A DNA stretch of 44,956 nt from CAYYYP01 sp964475985 (GTDB taxonomy: Bacteria; Bdellovibrionota; UBA1018; CAYHWW01). A program made the position numbers and the translations under genes. Below are positions 34,356 to 43,545 of the stretch, in pieces; within the stretch, counting starts at the first letter, position 1, and the number at the start of each line of letters is the position of its first letter. A model generated the notes under the pieces. That model was not told the origin of the DNA. It saw only the letters and a list, made by a program, of their open reading frames with translations, and searched no databases. The stretch is taken from NCBI GenBank assembly GCA_964475985.1, contig CAYYYP010000026.1, positions 1-44,956 of the forward strand. The letters run 5' to 3'.

Positions 34356-35213
34356 ATGAAAATCCAAGTTCTTGCCGAAGATGAAAATCTTTTGGCCGTA
34401 TTGAAACCGTGCGGCGTTCACAGCGCGCCCATGCCCAAGTCCGACACACTTCCCCAAAACGAATCAAACGAAATAGTTTTAGCTGCGGAAGTTATGGACC
34501 AGTATCCTGACGTAGCAAAAGTTTCGGGCCATAAAGTAAATGAAGGTGGGCTCTTACATCGCCTTGATTATGGAACGTCGGGAATTTTGCTTTTCGCCAA
34601 AAACCAAACGGCCTTTGATGAGGCAAAACGAGCGTGGTCTGAACAAAAGATTTCTAAAATTTACCTCACTTGGGTAAGTGGGGATTTTGATATCAGCCAC
34701 TCCCTCACCTACGGAAAAGATATCCAAGTTTCGGTCCTTTTAGGTCACGACGAAAAATCAAAAAAGCGGATGCGGGCGGCTTCCCTTAAGGACCAGCGCG
34801 GCATTCGCGGTACTCCACAAAAGACCGTGACCAGCATTTCAGAGTTGCACGTTTTAAATGAAGGCCCCACTACCCTACTTGGCATTGCGCTTCACACCGG
34901 CGTCATGCACCAAATCCGTGCCGTACTGAGTGCCATGGGGCATCCCATCCTCGGCGATGAAACCTACGCTTCCCGGCGTGCCGCCCCCCACTCCTTTTTT
35001 GAAATTGAAAAAATGAAAGATGACGTCAAGGAGGAGATTAGAAATTCTTTTGCCCAGATCTCAGGTTCGCTGGAAAAAAATTCTTTTGCCCCTCCCCCTC
35101 TCACGTCCCTTCCGAAAAATTCCTTTTTATTGCACGCCCTCAGCCTTAAAGCCTTGTCAGATGAATTTTCGCACCTCAAACTTTTAAGAGAACCTATAAT
35201 CGCTCCCTTTTGA
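34356..35213 (+). CDS. RluA-family RNA pseudouridine synthase
   Basis: 285 residues, no S4 domain, so of the RluA/TruC-like short type. The catalytic block is LLHRLDYGTSGILLFAK with D71, the RluA family signature; the second conserved block is HTGVMHQIRAVLSAMGHPILGDETY. The N-terminus LAEDENLLAVLKPCGVHS is motif I with the Lys-Pro. The enzyme isomerises uridine in rRNA or tRNA; the position modified cannot be read from sequence. It follows the lipoprotein pair by 25 bases and overlaps by a few bases with the start region of the HD-GYP gene, so they may share a transcript. A 50-residue helical C-terminal extension is poorly conserved. Confidence 0.92.
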   Translation: MKIQVLAEDENLLAVLKPCGVHSAPMPKSDTLPQNESNEIVLAAEVMDQYPDVAKVSGHKVNEGGLLHRLDYGTSGILLFAKNQTAFDEAKRAWSEQKISKIYLTWVSGDFDISHSLTYGKDIQVSVLLGHDEKSKKRMRAASLKDQRGIRGTPQKTVTSISELHVLNEGPTTLLGIALHTGVMHQIRAVLSAMGHPILGDETYASRRAAPHSFFEIEKMKDDVKEEIRNSFAQISGSLEKNSFAPPPLTSLPKNSFLLHALSLKALSDEFSHLKLLREPIIAPF

Positions 35214-35221
35214 AGGTGAAA

Positions 35222-36298
35222 ATGACGTCTTCCGCCGAAGCTCCACAATATCTGCCGGTGCCCTTTGAAGGGCTGCACACCAATGTGCGCTTACCCTTTA
35301 CTCTCTATCTCCTTTTACCTACGGCCCAGAAATACGTTATTTTTCGGGCAAAGGACGATGTCCTGGAAGCGGAGAAATATTTGCAGATGCAAAAAAATCA
35401 GAGTCGATTTTTTGTAAGTGCAACTGAGGAAGGTGTCCTAAAGGAATTCCTCGCAAAAAAGCCGAAGGAATTCGTCGACTCTCTTCACAGCAATCTCAAC
35501 GTTGGAAATGGGCAAACCTCTGAGAATGCAACTCGGGAACTAAGATTAAAAAGCATTGAGAATTTTTCGAAGTTTCTAGATATCACGATTGACCCCAGCC
35601 ACCCCGATGCGGGGACCCACTTAAGCCATGCGGTTCAGGAAAAAATTCAGTGTATCTTAGATGAAATTTTTAAGATTCTCGGCGTAAAGCAGAGCCTCAT
35701 TAAACAAATCGAAACTTTTTTAAGTTCACCTAGTACCGCAAATTGGAATCATTCGAGTATCACTTGCGCCCTCAGCGTCATGATCGCAGCGGCCCTTGGA
35801 AAAACAGATAAAAAAACCCTCACGGATATTGCAACCGCAGCCTTCACCCATGAGCTGGGCCTGGAAACCCTTGGCCTGCCCCCACCGGAGCGAGGAAAAA
35901 AATGGACGGGCGAGGAATGGTTGAACTATAAAACTCATCCGCTTTACTCTCTTGAAGCCATTGAAATTCTAAACCTTGAAGTTTCGGAGATCGCAAAACT
36001 CATGGTCTATCAGCATGAAGAACGTTTTGATGGCAGTGGCTTTCCCCAGGGTTTAAAGGGCCCAGATATCATCCCCGGGGCCCAGATCATTTCCTTGGCC
36101 GATCATTTAGAACAACTCATTTCTCCCATGTTACCGGGCGCCCTTACCCCCCAAGCGGCGCTGGAGAGCCTTTGGAAAAGCAACGCCGATCCGGGGAAAT
36201 CCCCGCTTTTTCATCCGCAGTACTTAGAGCAACTCATGGAAAGTGGTTTTCAAGCCGGCGTTTTTTTTGACCCGACCAAAGAAGCCGAAAACAAGTAA
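35222..36298 (+). CDS. HD-GYP-like protein with degenerate metal site
   Basis: I choose the ATG at 35222 (AAGGTG upstream); an in-frame TTG at 35210 overlaps the previous stop. 358 residues. Residues about 1-110 are an unrecognised N-terminal domain; about 165-330 match HD-GYP: N-terminal His H177 (NHSS), THELG with H210-E211 where His-Asp is usual, KTHPLYS with H239, YQHEERFDGSGFPQGLKG with Q264-H265 where His-His is usual, and D294 (LADH). HD-GYP proteins hydrolyse cyclic di-GMP; the two changes suggest reduced or lost activity, or use as a receptor or scaffold. GYP itself reads GSGFP. Neighbouring genes give no signalling partner. Confidence 0.8.
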   Translation: MTSSAEAPQYLPVPFEGLHTNVRLPFTLYLLLPTAQKYVIFRAKDDVLEAEKYLQMQKNQSRFFVSATEEGVLKEFLAKKPKEFVDSLHSNLNVGNGQTSENATRELRLKSIENFSKFLDITIDPSHPDAGTHLSHAVQEKIQCILDEIFKILGVKQSLIKQIETFLSSPSTANWNHSSITCALSVMIAAALGKTDKKTLTDIATAAFTHELGLETLGLPPPERGKKWTGEEWLNYKTHPLYSLEAIEILNLEVSEIAKLMVYQHEERFDGSGFPQGLKGPDIIPGAQIISLADHLEQLISPMLPGALTPQAALESLWKSNADPGKSPLFHPQYLEQLMESGFQAGVFFDPTKEAENK

Positions 36299-36343
36299 AA
36301 TAGCTATTTTCGATGGGCACCCAAATATGTTCTGCTTAGGGGC

Positions 36344-37936
36344 ATGGCTGCACCTAAAACTTTGCTGATCATTCTGGATGGATTTGGCGAAGGGAAAGAT
36401 TATCCCTTCAACGCCGTAACCCGGTCCAAGATGCCGTTTTTCAACGAGGCCAAAAAAAAATTTCCGCATTCTCAACTACTTACTTGTGGTGAGGCGGTGG
36501 GCCTGCCCAAGGGCATCATGGGAAACTCTGAAGTGGGGCACATGAATATCGGGGCCGGACGCATCGTATATCAGGAACTTAGTCGCATCGATCGCGCCAT
36601 TCGTGGTGAAGGCGAACGGTTTGAGGAAAATCCTGCGATCCTTGATCTGCTCAAAAAAATCAGCGCGCAAAAATCTAGGCTCCATCTTTTTTGCTTAGTC
36701 TCAGATGCCGGCGTGCACTCCCATTTCAATCACCTTCTTGCGACCCTTGAGCTCGTAAAAAAATACTCCGAGAAGGTTTCCCAGGAAATTCCCGTGCTCA
36801 TTCATTTTTTCTCCGACGGGCGCGATACCCCGCCCCGCAGCGGTCAAGGTTTTGCAAAAACATTGACCGAAAGTTTTGCGCAGTACCCGAATGCGAAAAT
36901 CGCAAGCCTTTCTGGTCGTTATTACGCCATGGATCGGGACAATCGCTGGGAGCGGGTGGAAAAAGCATGGAAAGCATTGACGGGAGGCGCGCCACTACAA
37001 ACTCTTTCCGTTGATGAAATTTTTAGTCGTTCCTACGCCAATGAGATCACCGATGAGTTCATGGAGCCCGTGGCCTTTGACTTAAAATCCATGCCGCCCT
37101 TTGTTCAAAATAAGGACGGAGTGTTTTTCCTAAATTTTCGCTCCGATCGGGCGCGCCAACTCACAAGGGCTTTTACCCAACCAGACTTCAAGGAATTTGA
37201 CGTTAGAAACCGCCCAAAACTTTCCGGCTTTGTTTGCATGACAGAATACGACAAGTCCTTTGCACTGCCCGTGGCCTTTTCCCCACAGAATCTGTCCCAA
37301 ATTCTTCCGGATTTATTGGAAGCCCATCACCTGACTCAATTCCGCATCGCCGAGACGGAAAAGTACGCTCACGTAACGTTTTTTTTCAACGGTAGCCGCG
37401 AAGCACCCTACCAAGGCGAAGCCCGAAGCCTCATTGCTTCACCAAGGGATGTGCCGACCTACGATTTAAAGCCTGAGATGAGCGCCGAAGAAGTAACCAA
37501 CCAACTGGTCTCTCATTTGGAAAACCAACATGAAGATTTTATCCTGGTAAATTACGCCAACGCCGACATGGTGGGTCATACTGGCAATTTTGACGCCGCA
37601 CTAAAGGCGTTGGAATTTTTGGACCGCTGTTTAGCGAAGGTGTTTCAGGCGGCCCTTAAAAATGGATACACCATCCTGCTCACGGCTGACCACGGAAACG
37701 CCGAAGAAATGCATGAACACGGAGATCATGAACAGGCCCACACTCAGCACACTATGAACCCCGTGCCATTTTTACTTTGCGGAAGCGCTAATCTTACGCA
37801 TGGCCTGAAACTTAGGGAAAGTGGCGTACTGGCGGACGTAGCGCCTACTATTCTAGAGTTGATGAATTTGCCAAAACCAGCGGTCATGACCGGAACATCT
37901 TTGATCCTGCATGCTTCACCACGAAAGAGTCCATAA
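36344..37936 (+). CDS. gpmI: 2,3-bisphosphoglycerate-independent phosphoglycerate mutase
   Basis: 530 residues, within the usual 505-550. D12 (ILDGFG) and S62 (GNSEVGH) supply the first metal ligand and the phosphorylated serine; FSDGRDTPPRSG, SGRYYAMDRDNRWER, FLNFRSDRARQLTRAF and LTADHGNAEEM (D449, H450) complete the two-manganese active site. The enzyme interconverts 3- and 2-phosphoglycerate in the cytosol. The stop TAA is one base before the start I choose for pfkA, so the two glycolytic genes form a pair. No cofactor-dependent paralogue is visible nearby. Function is secure. Confidence 0.97.
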   Translation: MAAPKTLLIILDGFGEGKDYPFNAVTRSKMPFFNEAKKKFPHSQLLTCGEAVGLPKGIMGNSEVGHMNIGAGRIVYQELSRIDRAIRGEGERFEENPAILDLLKKISAQKSRLHLFCLVSDAGVHSHFNHLLATLELVKKYSEKVSQEIPVLIHFFSDGRDTPPRSGQGFAKTLTESFAQYPNAKIASLSGRYYAMDRDNRWERVEKAWKALTGGAPLQTLSVDEIFSRSYANEITDEFMEPVAFDLKSMPPFVQNKDGVFFLNFRSDRARQLTRAFTQPDFKEFDVRNRPKLSGFVCMTEYDKSFALPVAFSPQNLSQILPDLLEAHHLTQFRIAETEKYAHVTFFFNGSREAPYQGEARSLIASPRDVPTYDLKPEMSAEEVTNQLVSHLENQHEDFILVNYANADMVGHTGNFDAALKALEFLDRCLAKVFQAALKNGYTILLTADHGNAEEMHEHGDHEQAHTQHTMNPVPFLLCGSANLTHGLKLRESGVLADVAPTILELMNLPKPAVMTGTSLILHASPRKSP

Positions 37937-37937
37937 T

Positions 37938-38975
37938 ATGAATATGAGCCTTAAAACTTTTTTTCCCCTAAAAATTCCTGCTAAGGGTCGGTCCGGATCC
38001 GGCAAAATAAAAAGCATTGGTGTATTATGTAGCGGCGGGGACGCCCCCGGCATGAACGCCGCCATTCGGGCAGTCGTTCGGTTTGGATTAGCCCACGGGA
38101 TTGAAATTCACGGCATATCCAAAGGTTACACTGGTCTCCTCGAAGGCAGTATAAAACAAATGAGTTTACGTTCCGTCGCCAATATCATTCAGCGTGGCGG
38201 CACCATTTTAAAGACCAGCCGCTGCAAAGCTTTTTTCTCGCGCAAAACCAGGGCTGAAGCGGTACATATTTTAAACCGCAGCAAAATCGACGCCCTCGTG
38301 GTCATTGGAGGCGACGGCTCCTACGCTGGCGCCTACCTTATGGGCAAAGAGAATAAATACCCCGTCATTGGCGTTCCTGGAACGATCGACAATGATGTTT
38401 TTGGCTCCGACTATACCATCGGATTTGATACCGCCGTAAATACTGCGCTTGATGCCATCGATAAAATTAGAGATACGGCCAGTAGCCATGACCGCGTGTT
38501 CCTTATTGAAGTGATGGGTCGAACAAGTGCCGACATCGCAACCCGCGTTGCCATCTCTGGCGGCGCAGAGTTTGTCATGACCTCCGATGATGCCACAAGT
38601 TTTTCAAAACTTTGCCAGGCATTAAAAAGGAGCCAAAACAGCGGTAAAATGAGCAGTATTATTATCGTTACGGAAGGTGATGAACCGGGGCATTCAGACC
38701 GAATTGCCAAGGAACTTAAAACTCAGATGGGAGTTGACCCCCGAGTTGCGGTGCTGGGGCACGTTCAGCGCGGTGGTTCACCTACGGCGCAGGATCGCAC
38801 CATGGCCTCGCTCATGGGCGCCTATGCGGTAAAGGCTTTGATGGAAGGGCATCACGGTTGTGCCGTGAGTGAAGTTAAAGGCAACCTTGCGTTAGTGCCG
38901 TTTCAGCAGGTGGTGGGCAAACATAAAAAAGTGAATGAAGATCTTTTGAAGCTTGCCCAAGTTTTAGCAAGCTAA
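37938..38975 (+). CDS. pfkA: 6-phosphofructokinase, ATP-dependent type
   Basis: I choose the ATG at 37938, one base after the gpmI stop; an in-frame ATG at 37911 inside gpmI and another at 37944 are alternatives. 345 residues. SGGDAPGMN (32-40), GGDGSYAGAY with G127 equivalent to E. coli G104 (ATP rather than pyrophosphate type), PGTIDND with D151 as catalytic base, EVMGRTSADIA and HVQRGGSPTAQDR are all present. It phosphorylates fructose 6-phosphate to the 1,6-bisphosphate in the cytosol. An N-terminal extension of about 23 residues precedes the usual start of the fold. Paired with gpmI. Confidence 0.96.
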   Translation: MNMSLKTFFPLKIPAKGRSGSGKIKSIGVLCSGGDAPGMNAAIRAVVRFGLAHGIEIHGISKGYTGLLEGSIKQMSLRSVANIIQRGGTILKTSRCKAFFSRKTRAEAVHILNRSKIDALVVIGGDGSYAGAYLMGKENKYPVIGVPGTIDNDVFGSDYTIGFDTAVNTALDAIDKIRDTASSHDRVFLIEVMGRTSADIATRVAISGGAEFVMTSDDATSFSKLCQALKRSQNSGKMSSIIIVTEGDEPGHSDRIAKELKTQMGVDPRVAVLGHVQRGGSPTAQDRTMASLMGAYAVKALMEGHHGCAVSEVKGNLALVPFQQVVGKHKKVNEDLLKLAQVLAS

Positions 38976-38985
38976 CCATGTTTTT
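38950..38985 (+). terminator. Possible terminator overlapping the pfkA stop
   Basis: AGCTTGC (38950-38956) pairs with GCAAGCT (38967-38973) around a ten-base loop; five T follow after a seven-base gap (38981-38985). The stop codon lies at the foot of the stem. The gap before the T-run weakens the call. Confidence 0.35.
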
Positions 38986-40099
38986 AAGGGCGATGCCTGG
39001 GAACCAGAAGAACCGCATGGGAAAAAGAGCCTTCCCCAGGATTTCTTTCGTACCAAGTATTGGCTAAAATTTCATTACGGTCATTGATGGCGCGCGCTTC
39101 ATAGATTTCAAAACCTGGCGGCATTGCCGTTACGGAATTTAAATCAACCATTCCGTGATGGTTGCGCCAAAGAAAGCCGTGGTAACCATCCCCACTTCCC
39201 CGTCGCAGGGTAGAACGTCCGACAATCCAAAAACGGTTATTAATATCAAAGGCGTCACGGAAGTGTCCGCCCAGCGTTCCTAAATCATGCCCGACCCAGC
39301 GAGGTAGGCCATCGTTTTGAAATTTCCAAAGTACAGCTGATCTAGTTACGTCCGTAAAACTCCTTGCGCAATCCGAGCTGCCCACGACCATATCGTCTTC
39401 ATTGATGGCGCGAGCTTTGGAAAAACAAAATTCATCGCCAAAAACCAAATCATGAAAGGCAGTGCCTTTGTGAATAAACCCCACGCGGTCGTGATACCCT
39501 ACGACGTGGCCGACTTCGTTTACGGCGAAGGCGGCGCTCACTTCCCAATCGGGAAACAAATCATGCAGGTCTGTCGCTTCCGTCCCGCCATTTTCAAAAA
39601 CAAAGGCATGTTTATAAAGAAAAATGTCGGTGATCCAGGAGAAGGCTCCTACGATCATGCCAGAGTTATTGACGCCGTAGGCCTCAGAATCGGACTCTGG
39701 CGTAGGAGAAGGCACGGGAATATTGGTAATGCTTCCGGCGGAAGAAATGAAAGCCTTCGTTAAGGGCGACGCGGGGTCACCGTATTCCCGTCCGCCGACG
39801 ATTCGTTCACCGTTGGCGCTCACGCCTAGAGCGATACCTCGTGCACCAAGGGAGGTTGTCAGAGGTGCGTGAGGCGTAAATGATGAAGCCTCGTATTCAA
39901 CCGTCGACAGGTTGAATCTAGTGCCCACGGGCAAGACTAAACCTGTCGGAGAGGGGTTGCTAAGGCCAAAACCTTCAGTGGTTTCCTCGGGTAGGCCGCC
40001 AAGATCAACTAGGTCGTAGAGAATTTCATCGGCGTGGGCGGGGGCGTAGGTGGTGAGGAGGAAGGAGGTGAACAGGAGAAATGTATAAATGAATTTCAT
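38984..40099 (-). CDS. Exported HAF-repeat protein
   Basis: 371 residues from the ATG at 40097-40099; a GTG six codons earlier is possible and neither has a clear ribosome site. Signal peptide KFIYTFLLFTSFLLTTYAPAHA. The mature part has at least five HAF-type repeats with the pattern A-x-x-I/V-N-x-x-x-x-I/V-V-G: AYGVNNSGMIVG, AFAVNEVGHVVG, ARAINEDDMVVG, AFDINNRFWIVG, ARAINDRNEILAN, and one HDLGTLGGHFRDAFDIN core. HAF repeats form propeller-like secreted proteins of unknown function, frequent in predatory and environmental bacteria. Ends eight bases from the convergent pfkA stop; the gene for the large HEAT-like protein lies upstream on the same strand, about 50 bp away. Confidence 0.82.
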   Translation of the reverse strand: MKFIYTFLLFTSFLLTTYAPAHADEILYDLVDLGGLPEETTEGFGLSNPSPTGLVLPVGTRFNLSTVEYEASSFTPHAPLTTSLGARGIALGVSANGERIVGGREYGDPASPLTKAFISSAGSITNIPVPSPTPESDSEAYGVNNSGMIVGAFSWITDIFLYKHAFVFENGGTEATDLHDLFPDWEVSAAFAVNEVGHVVGYHDRVGFIHKGTAFHDLVFGDEFCFSKARAINEDDMVVGSSDCARSFTDVTRSAVLWKFQNDGLPRWVGHDLGTLGGHFRDAFDINNRFWIVGRSTLRRGSGDGYHGFLWRNHHGMVDLNSVTAMPPGFEIYEARAINDRNEILANTWYERNPGEGSFSHAVLLVPRHRP

Positions 40100-40149
40100 T
40101 TGTGGCGAGAATAGCACGGTTTTTCTTTCTTGAAAGTGAGAAGTTGGAT

Positions 40150-43100
40150 TTAGTTTACAGAAATCACCCGACTGACCGGAGGGTGGATATGAGGGTTAAC
40201 CGCATTCCCGAGGTCTAAATAGGTGCTGCAATTTGTCGCCTTCTCATCACCACCGGCGGTGATGCTGCGGAAAACCCATTCTAATTCGCCCACTACAAAA
40301 TTTGATAATTCAGCATCGCTAACCTCTGGCATTTCGTAACGACCGTCTTCATTTAAAATGATCTTGCCTGGGTGGAGGTGGGCAAAATATTCAACGACAC
40401 TTTGCGAAGCAAACGCGCTAATAACCTGACTCCATTCTGAAGCCTGGGACGTAGCCAAAAGCTTTTCCAGGGCTAGCCAAATAGCGTAATATAATCGCTC
40501 GCTAAATTGCGATGGCCGCTCAAGCCTTCCAAACATATGCGTTGGTTTAGCTTCAGAAAGAAAATTGAGAAGGTGATATTTAAACTCGGAAACTCTAAAG
40601 CTTCCAAAATCTTCCACTTCCGAAGCGATCGCCGCTAGGATTTCGGGATGATGCGAATATGCCAAGAAGTCCATCCTCAGACCTTTTCCGTATGGATTGG
40701 TCTGCGATAAATGTAAGAGTTGGCGTTCTTGGGAAAGCGAAGGCCGATATTTATTTTTGCGAATGGCCGTTACGATGCGATGACTTACGCTTTGATCGGT
40801 TTCCTCGGCGAGCAGCGGAATCAAGACCGGAAGCGACGTATCTCTGCGACGAAGAAACGCGTAGGTTTCAACGGCCGCCTCACGGACTTCGGACGATGGG
40901 TCCCTCAGCAGGGATTCAACAAACTTTATCGTGTTTTTGGAATAACTATTTCTCAAATTTCTAACCGCATGGGCGCGGGTGTACCCATCTGGGTGGGCCC
41001 GTGCAATCTCCGTCACCAAAGCCTCAGTTTCGGCATTTATCGAAGCATTGAAATGAAGATGGGAGGTGAGCACCTGGAAAACTCGGCCCGCAGGATCCGC
41101 TTTTAATACAATTTCCTGTAGGGAAGGGTTTCTAGAAAAGGACGGCATAAGGTAACTGAAAATAATGTCCTGGTTTTCCGCCGTCTCCCGGATAAAACGC
41201 GAAGTCATGGCGGCCAACAAATTATCGTTGGAGTTAAACCCCTCATAGTTTGCCGGGTGATTGTGGATACCCCAGAGAATCAGTGCGCTGCCCGTAACCG
41301 TTCCGGATCGGTCCGACCGGTGACCATCCAGTATGAGGTCTAAAACAAAGTCCATCACCTCAGGATTCTTTGAACTCATGAGTGCATTCATGACTTCCTC
41401 TCGGGAGAACAGCTCGTCAAGGGCTCCACGGGAATCCGAAAAAAATTGCAACTTGCCTTCGGGGGAGCTCCTTACCTCTTTCCATCCCATAAATAGATTC
41501 TTCAGATCGCTTGAGCCGGTCGCATCAAAAAAGTGATCCAAGTACTCTGGGCTCGGAGTCATGGACACGAAGGCAAGCAAGGCTAACGTAACGGAATCCG
41601 TAGTATCCAAAAATTGCACCAACCGGTAGTCGTCCGATTCGCCGTAGATATTTTTAGGATGGAAAAAACGACCATCGCGCAGTGCCCGCCGTATGGTATT
41701 TTTTGCGCCCTGCCATCGAATTCCCTGAAGTTCGGCCACCGCTTTCGCAAAATTAGGGGTAAAATCAAAACCCGTTCTGGCTTGCACCGCCCACATTCCC
41801 GAGAGAAACGCCCGAAATTCGGCTAACGCATTGGATACCGAGCTTGGCTTTTCGGGGTAATTAAACTCTTTTAATTTATTGATGAATTCCGTAAGGATGA
41901 TTTTAAAACGCTCTACCGTAAAGACTTGGGGCAAGAGTTGTGTAAGCTCAGCGTAGATGAGATCGGGTTCTCGTAAATATTTTACGGAATGGTAAAGTTC
42001 GTCCTCGGGCGACTCTAATTGATTCCTAGTTTCAAAATGGCGATCACTGATTCTTCGGAGCAACCCTTTGGCGTGAATATCTTGAAACACCACCCGTGAG
42101 CGGCGAAAATCCTCAAGGTAATTTACGCCCTTGGCTAAGCCCTGGGCCAATCTCAAAACGTTCAACGCGTCTAAATGCTCCATTGGGATCACGTCCCGAC
42201 GGCTTAAATGAAAATGATAACTGGGAGCTCGGGCGGAAAGAGATTTGTTCTGCATCACTACGAGTGGACTTTGCAGCCAGTCCCAAACATCTGCGAGTTC
42301 TGCGAACTGTTCTAGCTCCCTAAGAAACCTGCGTTCATCGACGTAAGGTTTGCCGTGGCGAAACTCCGGGATCTCTTCACCAGTTTTTACAAAAATTACA
42401 TCGTAGTCGTACTCAAGATTTTTAAAAAGCTCAGCGGATCCGGCCGGAAGCTCGCCCTCGGGCTTTAGTTTTAATTCCAGAAAGTTGATGATGTGTTTAG
42501 CGATCATCTCATTTTTGTCGCGGGCAGAGAGCTGAGAAACCATGATAGCTTCCCGTCGCTCGGCGGGCGTCACTTCAGTAAGCCAGCGTCTTCGCACTTC
42601 TACCCACTCACCTAAAGCTAAAGTATTTTCATTTAGAATAAGCCCGCCGCGCGTGGGAACGGCGGGGATGATAGTAGCGTTATTCTGCAGTGGCCGTCCA
42701 TTTGCGCCCAAGATAGTTCCGAGCTCATGGGGAGCTGCGGGCCTGGGAGTTGACGAAGAAGGAGTCGAGGATGGCACGGTGAATTCAGGCAGGGGCATGG
42801 GAGTATGTAAAACGGGGTCGGAGCGCGTTCCTGGGATAGCGCTGGAACTAAGGATAATGCCATTGAGATTTTGAAGCCCACGCGTAAGCCTATTTTGCAG
42901 TTTTATTGGCAGTGCTTTTAAATGTTGGACATCGTCTAAGTAACGATCTGCGATGGTTAGTGGAATACGGTGTAGAACTTCCGGGTGAGTACGCTGGTAC
43001 TCCGCAAAATCAAAATGGCCCAGGAGTCTAAGAAACGGCGCATCCGGAAGCTCAAGTTCAGCTGCTACTTGGTAGCCACCTTCGATAAACCATTCGTGCA

Positions 43101-43197
43101 GCTCAGCTCGTTGTTCTGGCGTAAGGCCGTGGGCCACTGGGACGGTGAGCGCCAAAAGACTGAAAGCAAACGTGAGGAGAAAACGGACGTGAAGCAC
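40150..43197 (-). CDS. Large exported protein with HEAT-like repeats
   Basis: 1015 residues from a GTG with AAGGAG four to five bases upstream. Signal peptide core FLLTFAFSLLALTVPVAHG. A Pro/Ser/Thr-rich linker (about 145-165) divides a short N-terminal region from a long helical body. Around residues 735-830, HPDGYTRAHAVRNLRN, DPSSEVREAAVETYAFLRR and LIPLLAEETDQSVSHRIVTAI have the spacing of HEAT/Armadillo repeats, which form a curved protein-binding solenoid. No catalytic motif is apparent and no overall family recognised. Periplasmic or secreted scaffold is the inference. It may be co-transcribed with the HAF-repeat gene downstream. Confidence 0.78.
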   Translation of the reverse strand: MLHVRFLLTFAFSLLALTVPVAHGLTPEQRAELHEWFIEGGYQVAAELELPDAPFLRLLGHFDFAEYQRTHPEVLHRIPLTIADRYLDDVQHLKALPIKLQNRLTRGLQNLNGIILSSSAIPGTRSDPVLHTPMPLPEFTVPSSTPSSSTPRPAAPHELGTILGANGRPLQNNATIIPAVPTRGGLILNENTLALGEWVEVRRRWLTEVTPAERREAIMVSQLSARDKNEMIAKHIINFLELKLKPEGELPAGSAELFKNLEYDYDVIFVKTGEEIPEFRHGKPYVDERRFLRELEQFAELADVWDWLQSPLVVMQNKSLSARAPSYHFHLSRRDVIPMEHLDALNVLRLAQGLAKGVNYLEDFRRSRVVFQDIHAKGLLRRISDRHFETRNQLESPEDELYHSVKYLREPDLIYAELTQLLPQVFTVERFKIILTEFINKLKEFNYPEKPSSVSNALAEFRAFLSGMWAVQARTGFDFTPNFAKAVAELQGIRWQGAKNTIRRALRDGRFFHPKNIYGESDDYRLVQFLDTTDSVTLALLAFVSMTPSPEYLDHFFDATGSSDLKNLFMGWKEVRSSPEGKLQFFSDSRGALDELFSREEVMNALMSSKNPEVMDFVLDLILDGHRSDRSGTVTGSALILWGIHNHPANYEGFNSNDNLLAAMTSRFIRETAENQDIIFSYLMPSFSRNPSLQEIVLKADPAGRVFQVLTSHLHFNASINAETEALVTEIARAHPDGYTRAHAVRNLRNSYSKNTIKFVESLLRDPSSEVREAAVETYAFLRRRDTSLPVLIPLLAEETDQSVSHRIVTAIRKNKYRPSLSQERQLLHLSQTNPYGKGLRMDFLAYSHHPEILAAIASEVEDFGSFRVSEFKYHLLNFLSEAKPTHMFGRLERPSQFSERLYYAIWLALEKLLATSQASEWSQVISAFASQSVVEYFAHLHPGKIILNEDGRYEMPEVSDAELSNFVVGELEWVFRSITAGGDEKATNCSTYLDLGNAVNPHIHPPVSRVISVN

Positions 43198-43537
43198 GGG
43201 ACTCTCCTTAGGCGAGACGGGCGAGCGCGGACATTACCATATACTTTTAGTCAAGTAAAGATAGCGCAATCATTTTTGGGGGTTAGCCGGTGAAGTTAAA
43301 GGCCAGGGATTGGGGTCAAGCCCGGAAAACATATAAATACTAAATATTTAATTAACTTATGATCGATGTAGCTGGGGTTAACCCGAGCAAAATGCGGCGG
43401 TTTCGAACTCAGGGATAACGTGGGATCGACATTAACCGTGGCCATGAGGAAAGCCCGTCAACGAATTGAGCGTGCAACAAAAGCTCACACATTCGCCCAA
43501 GGCGTGTTTAGTTTTTTTCGTCAAAAACTGAGTTTAT
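43198..43537. other. Intergenic region with no gene recognised
   Basis: 340 bases between two minus-strand genes. It holds an AT-rich stretch (about 43330-43365), a near-perfect palindrome at 43371-43388 and the HNH gene's terminator at its right end. A 71-codon plus-strand reading frame crosses it but overlaps the HNH gene and terminator and looks random. Confidence 0.6.
43371..43388. repeat. Near-perfect 18-bp palindrome
   Basis: GCTGGGGTTAACCCGAGC: sixteen of eighteen positions are self-complementary, with a perfect GGGTTAACCC core. It lies about 175 bases upstream of the 43197 start and could be an operator, but only one copy was seen. Confidence 0.35.
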
Positions 43538-43545
43538 CTACTCAG
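43521..43545 (-). terminator. Intrinsic terminator of the HNH gene
   Basis: On the minus strand CTGAGT, six-base loop, ACTCAG is followed directly by TTTTTGA. The TAG stop codon of the HNH gene sits inside the hairpin, so termination follows immediately after the coding sequence. Confidence 0.6.
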
